64,000 nt of DNA from Fen-1135 sp963705275 (GCA_963705275.1 OY970063.1:2232001-2296000), one strand, 5' to 3'; shown: positions 16,183 through 26,330, counted from the first letter of the stretch. Numbers and translations: made by a program. The notes: generated by a model not told the origin, from the sequence alone.

Positions 16183-17373
16183 TCAGATGGAAATGTACCC
16201 TTCGGGAGCGAGACTCGTTGCCAGCATCACCATGTTTATATCGCGATGCGCCACCCAGCCTGCGGCCTGCCTGTTTGCGTCGTTAAGCCAATACCCCTCG
16301 ATCCTCTTGCTGAGCGGTATGTAGCGCATCAGATTTTCCGTCTGCGAATGAAGGCGATTCAGTATGGTGAAACTGCCCGGAGCCTGCTCAATCAGTTCCG
16401 GCAGTTTTTCGATTGCGTGCAAGCCGATGGACGCCCCCAACTCCCGGAATGCGAGGCGGTTATTTGCAGGAAGCTTCAGAGAATTTTTTCTTTCAAATGA
16501 TCTCAGGCCGATCAGAGAAGAGTCCAGGAGGTCATTCAGAAGTTCTGCCCGTCCAATATCTTCGTTCATCATCAGTTGGGCCAGTTTGTACGTGACACTC
16601 AAGAGTTCGCCCATGCCGAGAGGATCGTTCGTTGCCCAATTCTTTCCTTCACAGATATCGACCATGTCTGCAATCTCTTTGCTGAGGTCGAGGTCTGCCG
16701 GCATCCTGGAATCTTTTGCCGCCGTCTGCTGAAGCTCCAGGTATGTGATCAGTCCGTCAAGAGGATCGTGATGCCCCATCGACGGCACGAGTGGATAAGA
16801 GAGATCGATGCTCATTTTCCAGTACATGCGTTTCTGTCTGGCCGATGCTATACGATAGGTGAACCTGGCATGTACGGCCTTCGCAAGCTCAATCGCCCAC
16901 CTGTTGTAAAGTGAATCTCCTGTCGCACCGCTTAGACGATTGAGGGCATGCATCCATTTCGTCAGGTAATGATAGTATTGTCCGTCGCGATCCCATTCTA
17001 ACTGTTCATCGTAGGGTTCATCTGGCCGGCGCTCGTTCATGCCCTTGCCGATTCTCAACCCGCCTCTTGTGGGGTGCTTTTTCCCCTCTTCTTCAGGAAG
17101 ACCGCTGATCCAGCCCTTGCGCGGGTCATCTTCACGGTGCCGCCCGAGGGTTGTGTGAACCTGATCGACGAGACGCAGGGCAAGTTCTTCGTAGTGCTTA
17201 TCCCTCGTCTGCTGGTAAATGGTGAGGAAATTGCAGACGGCAAAGGCGTCTGTCCATAGGTAGCGGCACGGCTTTTCCTGTGGTGACAATAGTCCGGTGA
17301 GATGGGCAAATTCCATCATGATCTCCCGGGCTGTAGACTTCGAGGTTTCCTTCTTCATATTTTCTTTTCTCAT
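16183..17373 (-). CDS. predicted (alpha/alpha) barrel protein, six-hairpin-glycosidase-like
   Basis: About 396 aa. I do not recognise a named family. Repeated helical pairs (YLWTDAFAVCNFLTIYQQTRDKHY; YHYLTKWMHALNRLSGATGD) with aromatic/acidic edges resemble alpha/alpha-barrel glycosidases or uncharacterised relatives. No signal peptide, so probably cytosolic. The frame stays open to 17508, but the ATG at 17373 avoids overlap with the small gene upstream; ATG 17358 is also possible. Probably co-transcribed with 17393-17581 and the antiporter. Confidence 0.75.
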   Translation of the reverse strand: MRKENMKKETSKSTAREIMMEFAHLTGLLSPQEKPCRYLWTDAFAVCNFLTIYQQTRDKHYEELALRLVDQVHTTLGRHREDDPRKGWISGLPEEEGKKHPTRGGLRIGKGMNERRPDEPYDEQLEWDRDGQYYHYLTKWMHALNRLSGATGDSLYNRWAIELAKAVHARFTYRIASARQKRMYWKMSIDLSYPLVPSMGHHDPLDGLITYLELQQTAAKDSRMPADLDLSKEIADMVDICEGKNWATNDPLGMGELLSVTYKLAQLMMNEDIGRAELLNDLLDSSLIGLRSFERKNSLKLPANNRLAFRELGASIGLHAIEKLPELIEQAPGSFTILNRLHSQTENLMRYIPLSKRIEGYWLNDANRQAAGWVAHRDINMVMLATSLAPEGYISI

Positions 17374-17392
17374 TCGGCGCGGCACTGCCTGC

Positions 17393-17581
17393 TCAGAAGA
17401 AAGTATCTTCTTCCCAGACGCCTCCGGTTCCGCCTCCTGCGATGCCGCCAAAGATATTGTCGTAGTTCTCTTCGAGCCTTCCGTCGTTACAAATGACGCA
17501 CTTGTCAATCAGGGAGGCAAACTCACCGTGAAGAATCTCTCTGTCTCCGACCTTGCAGCCGTTCTTGTCCGAATAGGCCAT
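17393..17581 (-). CDS. 62-aa small protein with CxxC
   Basis: Preceded by a good ribosome site (AAGGA, 8-base spacing). C9 and C28xxC31 could bind a metal. The tail is Gly-rich (FGGIAGGGTGGVWEEDTFF). It lies between the antiporter gene (102 bases upstream) and the barrel protein (stop 20 bases before its ATG). Family not recognised. Confidence 0.6.
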   Translation of the reverse strand: MAYSDKNGCKVGDREILHGEFASLIDKCVICNDGRLEENYDNIFGGIAGGGTGGVWEEDTFF

Positions 17582-17683
17582 ACGATTATTCCTTCGAGCT
17601 ATCCGTCTTTTGCAAAGGAGTTTCGTTCGTCCTTGTCATCAGGATATACGTTTTTCAGTCACGCTGTAGATCCAATATTATTT

Positions 17684-18871
17684 TCAGCCTGAAATTGCCG
17701 ACATTATAAGGAACCCGATAACATATGCCGCAGGGATATGCCAGCCTTTTTGGAGCCATTTAAGCACGGATTTAGCCTCTGGGAATATATTGGAAACGGC
17801 GACACCTGCGGATGATCCGAACCAGGTCATGGAACCGCCGAATCCTACGGCATAAGCCAGCATTCCCCACTCGTAGCCTCCCTGATCCAGGGCGAGCTTT
17901 GTCAAAGGTATATTATCAAACACCGCAGAAAATAGACCAAGCATGAATGTTACCGGCCGGGACGCTTCAGGAAGATTTTTGACGGGCATCAGTGAGGCAG
18001 AAAGAATCAAGGCCATCAAGAAAACCGTGCCGGGCAGAGCCGCTTTTAGTTCATGCCAGTCTGTGCTGCGGACAAATGCTCCTATGAGTATGGCAATCCA
18101 CACACCAAGGGCAGGAAAATCAAAGAAGACGTTTGTCACTACGGTCAAGGCCAGTATCATTACCACGATCATCATTCTCAGCCAATCTATGGGGACAGCG
18201 ATTTGCGTCTCTTCAATTGGCTGAAAATTGTTTTGCTGCACGGAAGCGAACAGCGCGAAAAAGATGAAACAAGGAATGGCAGCGACATAAGCAGGCAGGA
18301 CATTGAGTGCCGTTATCCCGCTGATCCACATCATGGTGGTTGTGGTGTCTCCAAGGACACTGCCTGACCCGCCCGCATTACTCGCGGCAACTATTGCCGC
18401 GAGATACCCGACATGGACCCTATTCTTGAATACGACTGATGCAATCGTAGCTCCAATTATTGAAGCCGCAATGTTGTCCAAGAAAGAAGAAAGGATAAAT
18501 ATAAATACAAGAAGTAGCAAAGGACCTTTCCAGTCCTTAGGCAGGATATGGGCCATCATTTTGGGCACATGGGATCCTTGAAAATGTGTTGATAATATGG
18601 CGAAGCCGAGCAGCAACCCGAATAGATTGAGGAGAATTGCCCACTCGCCCTGTCTTGTTTCAGCTTCTGTGATTTGGGTAAGAAGTGATATCTCACCAAA
18701 CATATGGAATATGAGCCGGAAACCCGGAACACATAAGTATTTGTGAATGAGAATGATTGCAAGCCCGGCCAACCCTATATGCATGGCGTACCGGTGAAAC
18801 AGAGCAACACCAAGCAACATTAGACCGAACAGAACAAACCCAAATTTCTCTGTCATCAGAATTTCGGCCAT
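17684..18871 (-). CDS. NhaD-type sodium/proton antiporter (ArsB/NhaD superfamily)
   Basis: 395-aa integral membrane protein with about 11 hydrophobic segments. The segment SNAGGSGSVLGDTTTTMMW matches the conserved NhaD region (normally ANAGGAxSPIGDVTTxMLW), and a second half-site FDNIPLTKLAL is present. It would exchange Na+ (or Li+) for H+ across the cytoplasmic membrane. Other ArsB/NhaD superfamily substrates cannot be excluded. ATG 18871 has GGAAG six bases upstream. Confidence 0.82.
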   Translation of the reverse strand: MAEILMTEKFGFVLFGLMLLGVALFHRYAMHIGLAGLAIILIHKYLCVPGFRLIFHMFGEISLLTQITEAETRQGEWAILLNLFGLLLGFAILSTHFQGSHVPKMMAHILPKDWKGPLLLLVFIFILSSFLDNIAASIIGATIASVVFKNRVHVGYLAAIVAASNAGGSGSVLGDTTTTMMWISGITALNVLPAYVAAIPCFIFFALFASVQQNNFQPIEETQIAVPIDWLRMMIVVMILALTVVTNVFFDFPALGVWIAILIGAFVRSTDWHELKAALPGTVFLMALILSASLMPVKNLPEASRPVTFMLGLFSAVFDNIPLTKLALDQGGYEWGMLAYAVGFGGSMTWFGSSAGVAVSNIFPEAKSVLKWLQKGWHIPAAYVIGFLIMSAISG

Positions 18872-19015
18872 TGTGTTCTTCCGACTGAGGTTAATATATC
18901 AATGTGAGCATAACTTCTGCCTAAGCCTTAGATCGCTGTATCTTATCTCAGCTTAACCTATCCTTACAACGTTGCGAAAAATAATCGACGAGTCTACGGA
19001 AATGATGACGGTACA

Positions 19016-19044
19016 TTGACTTTCACATATTTTAATCCTAACAT
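19016..19044 (+). promoter_or_regulatory. sigma70-type promoter of the Kef-like antiporter
   Basis: TTGACT (19016-19021), 17-base spacer, TAACAT (19039-19044), 47 bases before ATG 19091. Confidence 0.5.
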
Positions 19045-19090
19045 GATATTAATAATGATGTGAATTTCTTTGTGAGAGGCATTGTTCTTA

Positions 19091-20821
19091 ATGGGTATAG
19101 CCGGAGACATCGTCATTATCGTCATTGCCGCTCTCTTGGGCGGCATACTTGCACGAGCGTTGAAGCAGCCTCTGATCCTTGGGTATATACTTGCCGGAGT
19201 TGCTGTTGGGCCATACACCGGTGGCGTGACCGTTACAGACGTCCACAACATTGAGAAGCTGGCCGAGATCGGTGTTGCCCTCCTGCTTTTCGCATTGGGA
19301 CTCGAATTCTCACTCCGGGAGCTCAGGCCGGTCCGTAACATCGCTGTCATTGGCACCCCAATCCAGATCATATTGACGGTGGTATTTGGATATACCGTAG
19401 GGCGGTGGCTAGGCTGGGATGCAGTGCCTTCTCTCTGGTTCGGGGCTCTAATCTCGCTTTCAAGCACAATGGTAATCGTGAAAACCCTGGAAAATCAGGG
19501 CATTATGGGAACGTTGTCCAGCCGCGTCATGATCGGCATACTTATCATTCAGGATCTCGCCGTTGTGCCTATGCTGATTATCCTGCCCCAGGTAAGTGAT
19601 CCCCAAGCGGGACTGCCTGTTTTGGGCTTCTCAATCTTGAAGGCTGCCATCTTTCTCGCTCTAATGATCATTGTCGGCACTCGCATCATCCCTCGCGTGA
19701 TGAAATTCATTGCCAACTGGAATTCGAGAGAGTTGTTCCTCATTTTCACCACAGCCATAGGTTTGGGGATAGGGTACGGAACTTATCTCTTCGGTCTCTC
19801 TTTCGCCTTTGGCGCTTTTGTGGCCGGCTTGCTTCTCAGCGAATCGGACTTTGGATATCAGGCCCTGAGTGACATTGTCCCCCTGCGGGATATCTTCAGT
19901 CTACTCTTCTTCACATCCATCGGCATGCTGCTTGATCCCCAGTTCTTATTGTATCATCTCGGGCTTGTTTTTTTCCTTGTCTTGATTGTCATGCTGGGGA
20001 AGGGGCTTATCTTTGCAGTGTTGAGCCGCCTGTTCCGTTACAGAAACGTCATCCCTCTGGCAACAGCATTAGGGCTTTCCCAGGTTGGGGAATTCTCTTT
20101 TGTTCTTGGACGGGTCGGCGTTGAGACGCATTCTATCTCACCTGCATTCTATTCCCAGGTTCTAACCATGACGATCATAACCATGTTGCTGACGCCTTTG
20201 GTTTCCGGATTCAGTGCTCCATTGTATAAGTTCTTCGGTCGTTGGCTCAAAACAGTCCCTATCGAGCCGCTTAATTTTCCGAAATCTAATTTGCAAGATC
20301 ACTTCGTTATTGCCGGTGGAGGAAGAGTCGGTAGGTATGTCGCCAATGTCCTGCACCGAATGAGAATTCCCTTCGTGGTCGTGGAATATGATTCCGTCCG
20401 GGTGGACGAACTGAAGGCGTTCGGTTTTCCTGTCCTCTTCGGAGATGCAGAAAAAGGGATCATACTGGAAGCGGCAGATGTTGATAAGGCAAAATTGCTC
20501 CTTATTACAACGCCCGTGGCCATTATTTCTAAAGCCATTGTAGTCCAGGCAAAAAAGCTCAACCAGAACATCCACATAATCGCAAGAGCTGAAGGCATTG
20601 AAGAGATGCAAAGATTGCATAGTGAGGGCGTCTCTCATTTAGTTCAGCCAGAATTCGAAGCGGGTCTGGAATTTGCCCGCCAGGCACTCCTGCATGTTGG
20701 CATCCCGTTGGATCAAATAGAACAATACACGGATGGTGTTCGCGAAGAACTTTATGGGCCCATTTATTCTTCGGCCGAAGCAGACGTAAATTGGCATCAC
20801 CATCTGCGCGAAAAATCTTAA
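19091..20821 (+). CDS. cation:proton antiporter with TrkA-N domain (CPA2/Kef-like)
   Basis: 576 aa. The N-terminal CPA2 antiporter domain has about 12 membrane segments (LGGILARALKQPLILGYILAGVAVGP at its start). A C-terminal cytosolic Rossmann domain has VIAGGGRVGRYVANVL binding NAD(H), typical of K+ efflux systems of the KefB/KefC type. ATG 19091 is preferred to TTG 19082, which lies too close to GAGAGG. It is divergent from the NhaD gene across 219 bases that carry its promoter. Confidence 0.9.
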   Translation: MGIAGDIVIIVIAALLGGILARALKQPLILGYILAGVAVGPYTGGVTVTDVHNIEKLAEIGVALLLFALGLEFSLRELRPVRNIAVIGTPIQIILTVVFGYTVGRWLGWDAVPSLWFGALISLSSTMVIVKTLENQGIMGTLSSRVMIGILIIQDLAVVPMLIILPQVSDPQAGLPVLGFSILKAAIFLALMIIVGTRIIPRVMKFIANWNSRELFLIFTTAIGLGIGYGTYLFGLSFAFGAFVAGLLLSESDFGYQALSDIVPLRDIFSLLFFTSIGMLLDPQFLLYHLGLVFFLVLIVMLGKGLIFAVLSRLFRYRNVIPLATALGLSQVGEFSFVLGRVGVETHSISPAFYSQVLTMTIITMLLTPLVSGFSAPLYKFFGRWLKTVPIEPLNFPKSNLQDHFVIAGGGRVGRYVANVLHRMRIPFVVVEYDSVRVDELKAFGFPVLFGDAEKGIILEAADVDKAKLLLITTPVAIISKAIVVQAKKLNQNIHIIARAEGIEEMQRLHSEGVSHLVQPEFEAGLEFARQALLHVGIPLDQIEQYTDGVREELYGPIYSSAEADVNWHHHLREKS

Positions 20822-20961
20822 GTGAAAATGGGATCAAAAGCCTCTTGCCTTTTTGAGGCGAAAAAATTAGGGAACTTGTCAGTCATTGGTATAGCTTTTG
20901 GGGCGGGTTTCATTTCAATTCGATATATGTTTACCCTCATTCTAGCAGTTAGTGCACTTCC

Positions 20962-21849
20962 TCAAAACCCGAAAGGCTCCTTCTTCGCATCATCAGACTT
21001 GCTTTCGAGCTCTGCAATGACCTGGGCGCCCAAAAGCAGGATCAGCGCTGCCGCTTCCACACTGAGAAGAAATACCACCGTTGAGGCGAGGGAGCCGTAT
21101 ATTATATTGACGAAAGATATGGATGTGTAATACCAGACGACGATGCGACGGGTTATCTCCCAGAGGATTGTCGCGGCAAACCCTCCGATCAGTGCGTGAT
21201 GGAACGTTATCCGGCCGACGGGCATGACGAGATACAGAGAGGTGAACATCAGCACTTCGCCAATCAATCCTGACCAATAGAATACAATCCTGGAGGTGCC
21301 TTCAAAGCTCCAATTCCAGCCTAAGAGCATGAAGTGCCTGCTTTCGACAGCCTCCAGTGCCCCTGCAAAAAATGACACAAAGAATATGCCGAGGCCGATC
21401 AAAAGGATGTATACGTATGGAATGATAGCCGAGATTAGAAAGTGGCGGCGCTGAATCCTGATGCGGTGGTGAAAGATTACTGAGATAGCATTTTCGAGCA
21501 CCGTAAAGGCTATGGAACTGAAAAACAACATGATCAGGATGCCGATAACCCCAATTACGTTGCGGTGTGCAAGAAATGTCCGCACTTGCTCGATCAAGGT
21601 CGAAGCGTAGCCGGGCATTGCCATCTCCAGGTATGTCGATAAGGTGAGGAACAACTGCTCCTCCTCCACAAAGTGCGAAAGGACAATCAGCGTGAGTATC
21701 GAGAGAGGAGCGATCGAGAGCAGCGTGTAATAGGCGATTGCACCGGAGAGCAGCACGCCCTGGTTCTGTCTGAAGCTGCGCACTACCCTGAACAGGAAAG
21801 CCACGAACCGCGGTAATGCCCTAATCGAATTCTCTAATCTCTTTGCCAT
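20962..21849 (-). CDS. YihY/BrkB family membrane protein
   Basis: 295-aa inner-membrane protein of the YihY/virulence-factor-BrkB family (once mis-called RNase BN). It shows GAIAYYTLLSIAPLSIL early and GSLASTVVFLLSVEAAALILLLGAQV late, plus about six membrane segments. Function in the family is poorly known. The start at 21849 has no strong ribosome site. RidA lies 33 bases upstream on the same strand. Confidence 0.88.
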   Translation of the reverse strand: MAKRLENSIRALPRFVAFLFRVVRSFRQNQGVLLSGAIAYYTLLSIAPLSILTLIVLSHFVEEEQLFLTLSTYLEMAMPGYASTLIEQVRTFLAHRNVIGVIGILIMLFFSSIAFTVLENAISVIFHHRIRIQRRHFLISAIIPYVYILLIGLGIFFVSFFAGALEAVESRHFMLLGWNWSFEGTSRIVFYWSGLIGEVLMFTSLYLVMPVGRITFHHALIGGFAATILWEITRRIVVWYYTSISFVNIIYGSLASTVVFLLSVEAAALILLLGAQVIAELESKSDDAKKEPFGF

Positions 21850-21882
21850 TGGTAGGATCTTACGAACTGTATTTTGCCTCTG

Positions 21883-22275
21883 TCACTTCCCGCAGATCAC
21901 GGAAATTTCAATCGACGCGTCCCTCGGCAATTTAGCCACTTGAATAGTCTCCCGTGCGGGGAGAACATCTCCAAGGTACCTGCCGTATATCTCATTGAAT
22001 TTTCCGAAGAGACCGAGGTCTTTCAGAAAGACGGAAACCTTGAGGACATTCTTCAGGCTCATGCCTCCTGCTTCCACAACTGTCTTGAGATTCTCAAGAA
22101 CGAGCGTCACCTCGGCGTCGAAATCCCCCGTTAATAATTCGTCCGTCTTCGGATCGATAGGAATCATCCCCGACACAAAAAGCATATTGCCGTAACGCAC
22201 TGCCTGCGCATAAGGGCCGATGGCCGCGGGCGCATCGTGGGTGCTTACTATCTTTTTTTCTGATGTATTATTCAT
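21883..22275 (-). CDS. ridA: RidA family reactive intermediate/imine deaminase
   Basis: 130-aa YjgF/YER057c/UK114 protein. It hydrolyses 2-aminoacrylate and related imines released by PLP enzymes. Family landmarks are AAIGPYAQAVRYGNMLFVSGMIP and the active-site Arg in PARETIQVAKLPRDA. Ribosome site GGAGGTT is just upstream of ATG 22275. Length is normal for the family. Confidence 0.93.
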   Translation of the reverse strand: MNNTSEKKIVSTHDAPAAIGPYAQAVRYGNMLFVSGMIPIDPKTDELLTGDFDAEVTLVLENLKTVVEAGGMSLKNVLKVSVFLKDLGLFGKFNEIYGRYLGDVLPARETIQVAKLPRDASIEISVICGK

Positions 22276-22317
22276 TCAACCTCCGGTCACGCAAAAAAAG
22301 AACATCATGTCAGGATA

Positions 22318-24432
22318 TTATTCCTGTATATCCAAGAGCCTGAGCATCTCGGTCAAATCGGTTGTCGGGCTGTGACACGCGAAATTGGTGCAGACATAGG
22401 CTGTGGCCATGTCATTCAGCGGTTTGAGGCCATTTGTGAAAGGTGCGATGCTTGCTATGTCTGATGATTCATCATCGGGGGAACGAAGGAGGACAACTGT
22501 GTTAGGGAGAAAATGTTCTCTTAGCGCGTGCAACATTCGCTTGGTATCCTCGGCTTCGGCCCTGCCGGCGATCACGATTTCATGAGAGGGATATGTCAGA
22601 AAACCGAGGGCCATCATAAATTGAGTGTGCCCCACGGGTACGCGCCGGACAGCGCCCGCAAGGGCACGGCTGATATCCACCGCCTGAGCTTCCAGTCTTG
22701 CATTCCCCGTAAGTCTGGAAAGACGCACCATGTTTAACATAGCCACTGAGTTTCCTGAGGGAATGGCGCCGTCATAGCTCTCCTGCTCACGTACAATCAG
22801 GTCTTCGCCATCATCAGGCGTGAAATAGTAGCCGCCGTTTTCTTTATCCCAGAAGTGCTTGGTCATATCCTCTTGAAGCCTTAATGCCGTCTTAAGAAAT
22901 GACGCATCATGTGAAGCTTCATAACACTCTATCAGCCCCCAGATCAAAAAGGCATAGTCGTCGAGATTAGCCATTATGGCAGACTCTCCCTCGCGGTGTC
23001 TGTGATAAAGTCTTCCATCGAGCTCACGCATGTTATCTAGAATGAATTTTACGGCGTTTTGAGCTGCCTTGAGGTAAACCTTGTCCGTGAAGACCTGCGC
23101 TCCTTTCGCCAGGGCAGCGATCATGAGGCCGTTCCAGTCCACAAGGATCTTATCATCTTTGTAGGGACGGATGCGCTTGTCGCGGGCTGCAAAGAGCGAA
23201 AGCCTTGCCGCAGAGAGCCTGTGGCGGAGCGACTCTTCGGAAATTTCCAGGGATGAAGTAAGTTCATGGGCGGGCTTCTTCATGTGCAGAATATTTTGGC
23301 CGGTTCTTGCTCCCGTTAACTGATCGACAAAATTCCCGGCCTTATCCACCTGAAAAACTTTCATTACCAGTTCCGCTTCGGATGTCCCCAGCAGTACTCT
23401 GACCTCGTCTTCTGTCCAGAAGTAAAATTTTCCCTCTTCGCCTTCACTGTCCGCGTCCTCTGCCGAGCAGAAACCGCCAGACCGCGACTTCATATCTCTT
23501 ACGACATAGGTAAATATTTCACAGGCTGTCCTTTTGAATAAATCGTTGCCAGTCGCCTGATACGCCTCCGTATAGGCCATGGCCAGCATGGCCTGGTCAT
23601 AGAGCATCTTTTCAAAATGGGGCACGAGCCACCGCTCATCAGTGCTGTACCGGTGGAAGCCGAAGCCGACGTGATCATAAATGCCGCCGCAGCGCATGGC
23701 CTCAAGCGTCTTTACAACCATCTCCAATGCCTTTTTTTCACCGTTCCATTTCCAGTAACGCAAAAGAAAGAGCAACTGGTGGGGAGTGGGAAATTTAGGC
23801 GCCTGGCCAAAGCCCCCGTATTTTACATCGTAGAGCGCCGCGAGCCCTTCGTATGCTTCATGGATAGTATCTTTTGACAAGGCTCCGTGTGATGTCTCCG
23901 CCGTCTTCTGCTGCATGGAGGATACCATCTGATCGGCCGATTTTAAGATGTCGTGATACCGTGTTTTCCACATCTCCTTGATTCTCGGGATCAGATCCAC
24001 GAGCCCTATCCTGCCGAAGCGGCCTTCTTTGGGAACATAGGTGGCGGCGAAGAATGGTTTCCTGTCGGGGGTCATTACGATGGTGAGCGGCCAACCTCCG
24101 GCACCCGTCATCATCTGGCAGGCAGTCATATAAACCTTGTCGATGTCGGGCCGCTCTTCACGATCAACCTTGATGCAGATGAAAGCCTCATTCAGAAGCC
24201 TGCCGATTTCCGGATCTTCAAAGGATTCATGGGCCATGACGTGGCACCAGTGGCATGTCGAATAACCGACAGAGAGAAAAACGGGCTTATTCTCCGCCGT
24301 TGCCTTATCAAAGGCCTCAGTGCGCCACGGGTACCAGTCAACAGGATTATAGGCATGCTGGAGGAGATACGGGCTCTTCTCATGAATGAGACGGTTTGGA
24401 ATATTTCCTGCCGCATCTTTCGAACTGGCCAT
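22318..24432 (-). CDS. DUF255/YyaL family thioredoxin-domain protein
   Basis: 704 aa. An N-terminal thioredoxin-like domain has the invariant HAYNPVDWYPW and the redox motif CHWCHVMAHESFED. A long alpha/alpha-barrel region homologous to N-acylglucosamine epimerases follows (KWNGEKKALEMVVKTLEAM; ILVDWNGLMIAALAKGA). It belongs to the SPATA20/YyaL family of unknown biochemical role. Ribosome site AAAGGA precedes ATG 24432. A phosphoesterase gene follows 14 bases after its start region in divergent-free, same-strand order. Confidence 0.92.
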   Translation of the reverse strand: MASSKDAAGNIPNRLIHEKSPYLLQHAYNPVDWYPWRTEAFDKATAENKPVFLSVGYSTCHWCHVMAHESFEDPEIGRLLNEAFICIKVDREERPDIDKVYMTACQMMTGAGGWPLTIVMTPDRKPFFAATYVPKEGRFGRIGLVDLIPRIKEMWKTRYHDILKSADQMVSSMQQKTAETSHGALSKDTIHEAYEGLAALYDVKYGGFGQAPKFPTPHQLLFLLRYWKWNGEKKALEMVVKTLEAMRCGGIYDHVGFGFHRYSTDERWLVPHFEKMLYDQAMLAMAYTEAYQATGNDLFKRTACEIFTYVVRDMKSRSGGFCSAEDADSEGEEGKFYFWTEDEVRVLLGTSEAELVMKVFQVDKAGNFVDQLTGARTGQNILHMKKPAHELTSSLEISEESLRHRLSAARLSLFAARDKRIRPYKDDKILVDWNGLMIAALAKGAQVFTDKVYLKAAQNAVKFILDNMRELDGRLYHRHREGESAIMANLDDYAFLIWGLIECYEASHDASFLKTALRLQEDMTKHFWDKENGGYYFTPDDGEDLIVREQESYDGAIPSGNSVAMLNMVRLSRLTGNARLEAQAVDISRALAGAVRRVPVGHTQFMMALGFLTYPSHEIVIAGRAEAEDTKRMLHALREHFLPNTVVLLRSPDDESSDIASIAPFTNGLKPLNDMATAYVCTNFACHSPTTDLTEMLRLLDIQE

Positions 24433-24446
24433 AAATGATATTCCTT

Positions 24447-25328
24447 TTATTCCATGGATAAAGGACTATTCTGCAGATTCGAGTTAATGCGAATGACTTC
24501 GGTTGACACCGTGCCGTCCTTCACTCTGACGACAATGAAATGATAAGAATGCTCACCGAAAGGAATATTTATGTGGAGTGGGGCAGCGGCGCCCCCGGTT
24601 ATTATGTACTTCACGCCCTTCACCTCATCCTGAGCATAGAGGTGAAGGTGACTGAAAAAAGCAGCGGAGACCTTCTTCTCCGCCATGATCTGTTTGAGCT
24701 TGTCTGCCCCTTTTGTAAAACAGTGGCTGTGCTGCCATTTATGGGTTTCCGGCGGAATATGCATAATTACAAATTTATATTTCCTCTTTGATGTCAGTTG
24801 CTCCTCCAGGTATTGCAGCTGCGTAGGAGTCAGCTCATAGAGGGAGTTGTCCAGGGCGACAATCCGCATGCCCAGCCGCTTTATATCCAAGGTATAATTT
24901 AGCGGGCCTATTTTTTCCTGAAATATCTGTTTGCCGTGCGGATTCTTGACATTATTGGTTAGTTCATGATTGCCGATGACCACAAAGATCGGCGTGTCGG
25001 GCGAGGCGCTCTCCGCGATGTCGAGAAAGTGGTTAAACTTTTTCTCCCTTCCCGTAAAGACCGTATCTCCTCCGTGCAGGATGAAAAGAGGCTTTAGTTT
25101 TTCTGCCGCAGCAAGTATCTTCTTGAATATCTCATCATTGTCCCTGCTGTCACCCATAACGACAAACATGAAATCGTCGGGGGATGCGGTCTTAAGATTT
25201 TCTTCCAGCTTTTTTAACGACCGCTCGTAGAGGGTCGATGAATGGCCGAGAACAGGCCACGCAAGCCCGAGCAGGATAAAAAACGACATCAACAAAAAAG
25301 TCGAACGGCAGCGCCGCAGCGTTTTCAT
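24447..25328 (-). CDS. secreted/periplasmic metallophosphoesterase
   Basis: 293 aa. The N-terminal signal peptide is basic then hydrophobic (MKTLRRCRSTFLLMSFFILLG), with cleavage likely after LGHS. Calcineurin-like metal motifs are present in order: GDSRDN, GGDTVF, GNHEL, HIPPETH and SHLHLYA. The start is ATG 25328, five codons inside the longer frame, with GAGAGG upstream. Substrate unknown; the family includes purple-acid-phosphatase-like enzymes. Confidence 0.87.
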   Translation of the reverse strand: MKTLRRCRSTFLLMSFFILLGLAWPVLGHSSTLYERSLKKLEENLKTASPDDFMFVVMGDSRDNDEIFKKILAAAEKLKPLFILHGGDTVFTGREKKFNHFLDIAESASPDTPIFVVIGNHELTNNVKNPHGKQIFQEKIGPLNYTLDIKRLGMRIVALDNSLYELTPTQLQYLEEQLTSKRKYKFVIMHIPPETHKWQHSHCFTKGADKLKQIMAEKKVSAAFFSHLHLYAQDEVKGVKYIITGGAAAPLHINIPFGEHSYHFIVVRVKDGTVSTEVIRINSNLQNSPLSME

Positions 25329-25424
25329 ATTTGAACCTCTCAAAGCATTTCTTCCAGAACTCTTAAAGCGTGAAAATTTCAGAATTGAGCAAGATTTCTT
25401 TCATCACCCCTTAATGCTCATTTA

Positions 25425-26330
25425 TTACGACATTCTGCTTGTACCGGCAATGATTTTGTAAATCTCAAGGGGTTCGCCTTTCGATGGCTCACGGACGAGC
25501 GAGAGAGCCTCTTGCAGACATTTTGAAGTGCATACACTGCAGCCCATACATGCGCCCTCATTTACAACGGCAACACCATCCACCAATGAGAGGGCGCCAA
25601 ACTGGCAGGACTCAACGCAGCTTTCGCAGCCCGAACAGAGGTCGGCATCAATGCGGCAGACATAGCCGGAAGATGCAATCATAGGAGTGCCGTTTTCATG
25701 GGCCCGGATGGCTCCGCAGCAGCAATTGCAGCAGTTGCAGATGGCGTAAAAGCGGTTAAGCATGGCATCCTTGAAGAATGCATGGTGCACATGGCCGCGG
25801 GCATGTTCCGCCAGCAGGATATCGATGCCCTCCTCACGCCTGATCCGCCTGGAACGGAGCGGATGGTGTTCGATGATAAAGCTGGCAAAGGGTTCACCTA
25901 CAATGAGACAGACATCGAGAGGTAAGCAGGGGTTTGGCTGAGAGGCGCGACACGGACATTCGAGTGCCACTAGGTGATCAGGATTTTGCAGAATGATATC
26001 CCTGGCACGTGGATAGGGTATAACTTTTTCCAAGTCGGTTATCCGGATATCTTCATTGACAGTGATCATCTGCACCGCTTCTTTCGGCAACATGACCTTT
26101 CCGTGGTAGCTTTCGGCTACAGCGTCCTTGCTGCGAAGATCGGGAAAGAGCAGACAGGCCAGCCATCGCAGGGGAGGGCCGAAGATACGGTTCAGGGGAT
26201 GGTGTCCCCTGCCGATACCTATATAAAGATAGGGCCAGCGCCCATATACATACCCGTGCATCCAGTCAAGAAAGGAGTGTCCCGGCGTGCGGCGGGACTC
26301 ACGGATAAAGGATAGTGTGGAAGGCTTCAC
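25425..26330 (-). CDS. 4Fe-4S ferredoxin-domain protein with extra Cys clusters
   Basis: 301 aa. The C-terminal 2[4Fe-4S] ferredoxin domain has CSGCESCVESCQFGA and CMGCSVCTSKC. Upstream are CPCRASQPNPC and CNCCNCCCG, extra clusters of Cys found in some uncharacterised anaerobic Fe-S proteins. It starts with GTG 26330, whose GTGA overlaps the transketolase stop, so translation is coupled. No membrane segment is clear. Role unknown; probably electron transfer. Confidence 0.82.
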   Translation of the reverse strand: MKPSTLSFIRESRRTPGHSFLDWMHGYVYGRWPYLYIGIGRGHHPLNRIFGPPLRWLACLLFPDLRSKDAVAESYHGKVMLPKEAVQMITVNEDIRITDLEKVIPYPRARDIILQNPDHLVALECPCRASQPNPCLPLDVCLIVGEPFASFIIEHHPLRSRRIRREEGIDILLAEHARGHVHHAFFKDAMLNRFYAICNCCNCCCGAIRAHENGTPMIASSGYVCRIDADLCSGCESCVESCQFGALSLVDGVAVVNEGACMGCSVCTSKCLQEALSLVREPSKGEPLEIYKIIAGTSRMS

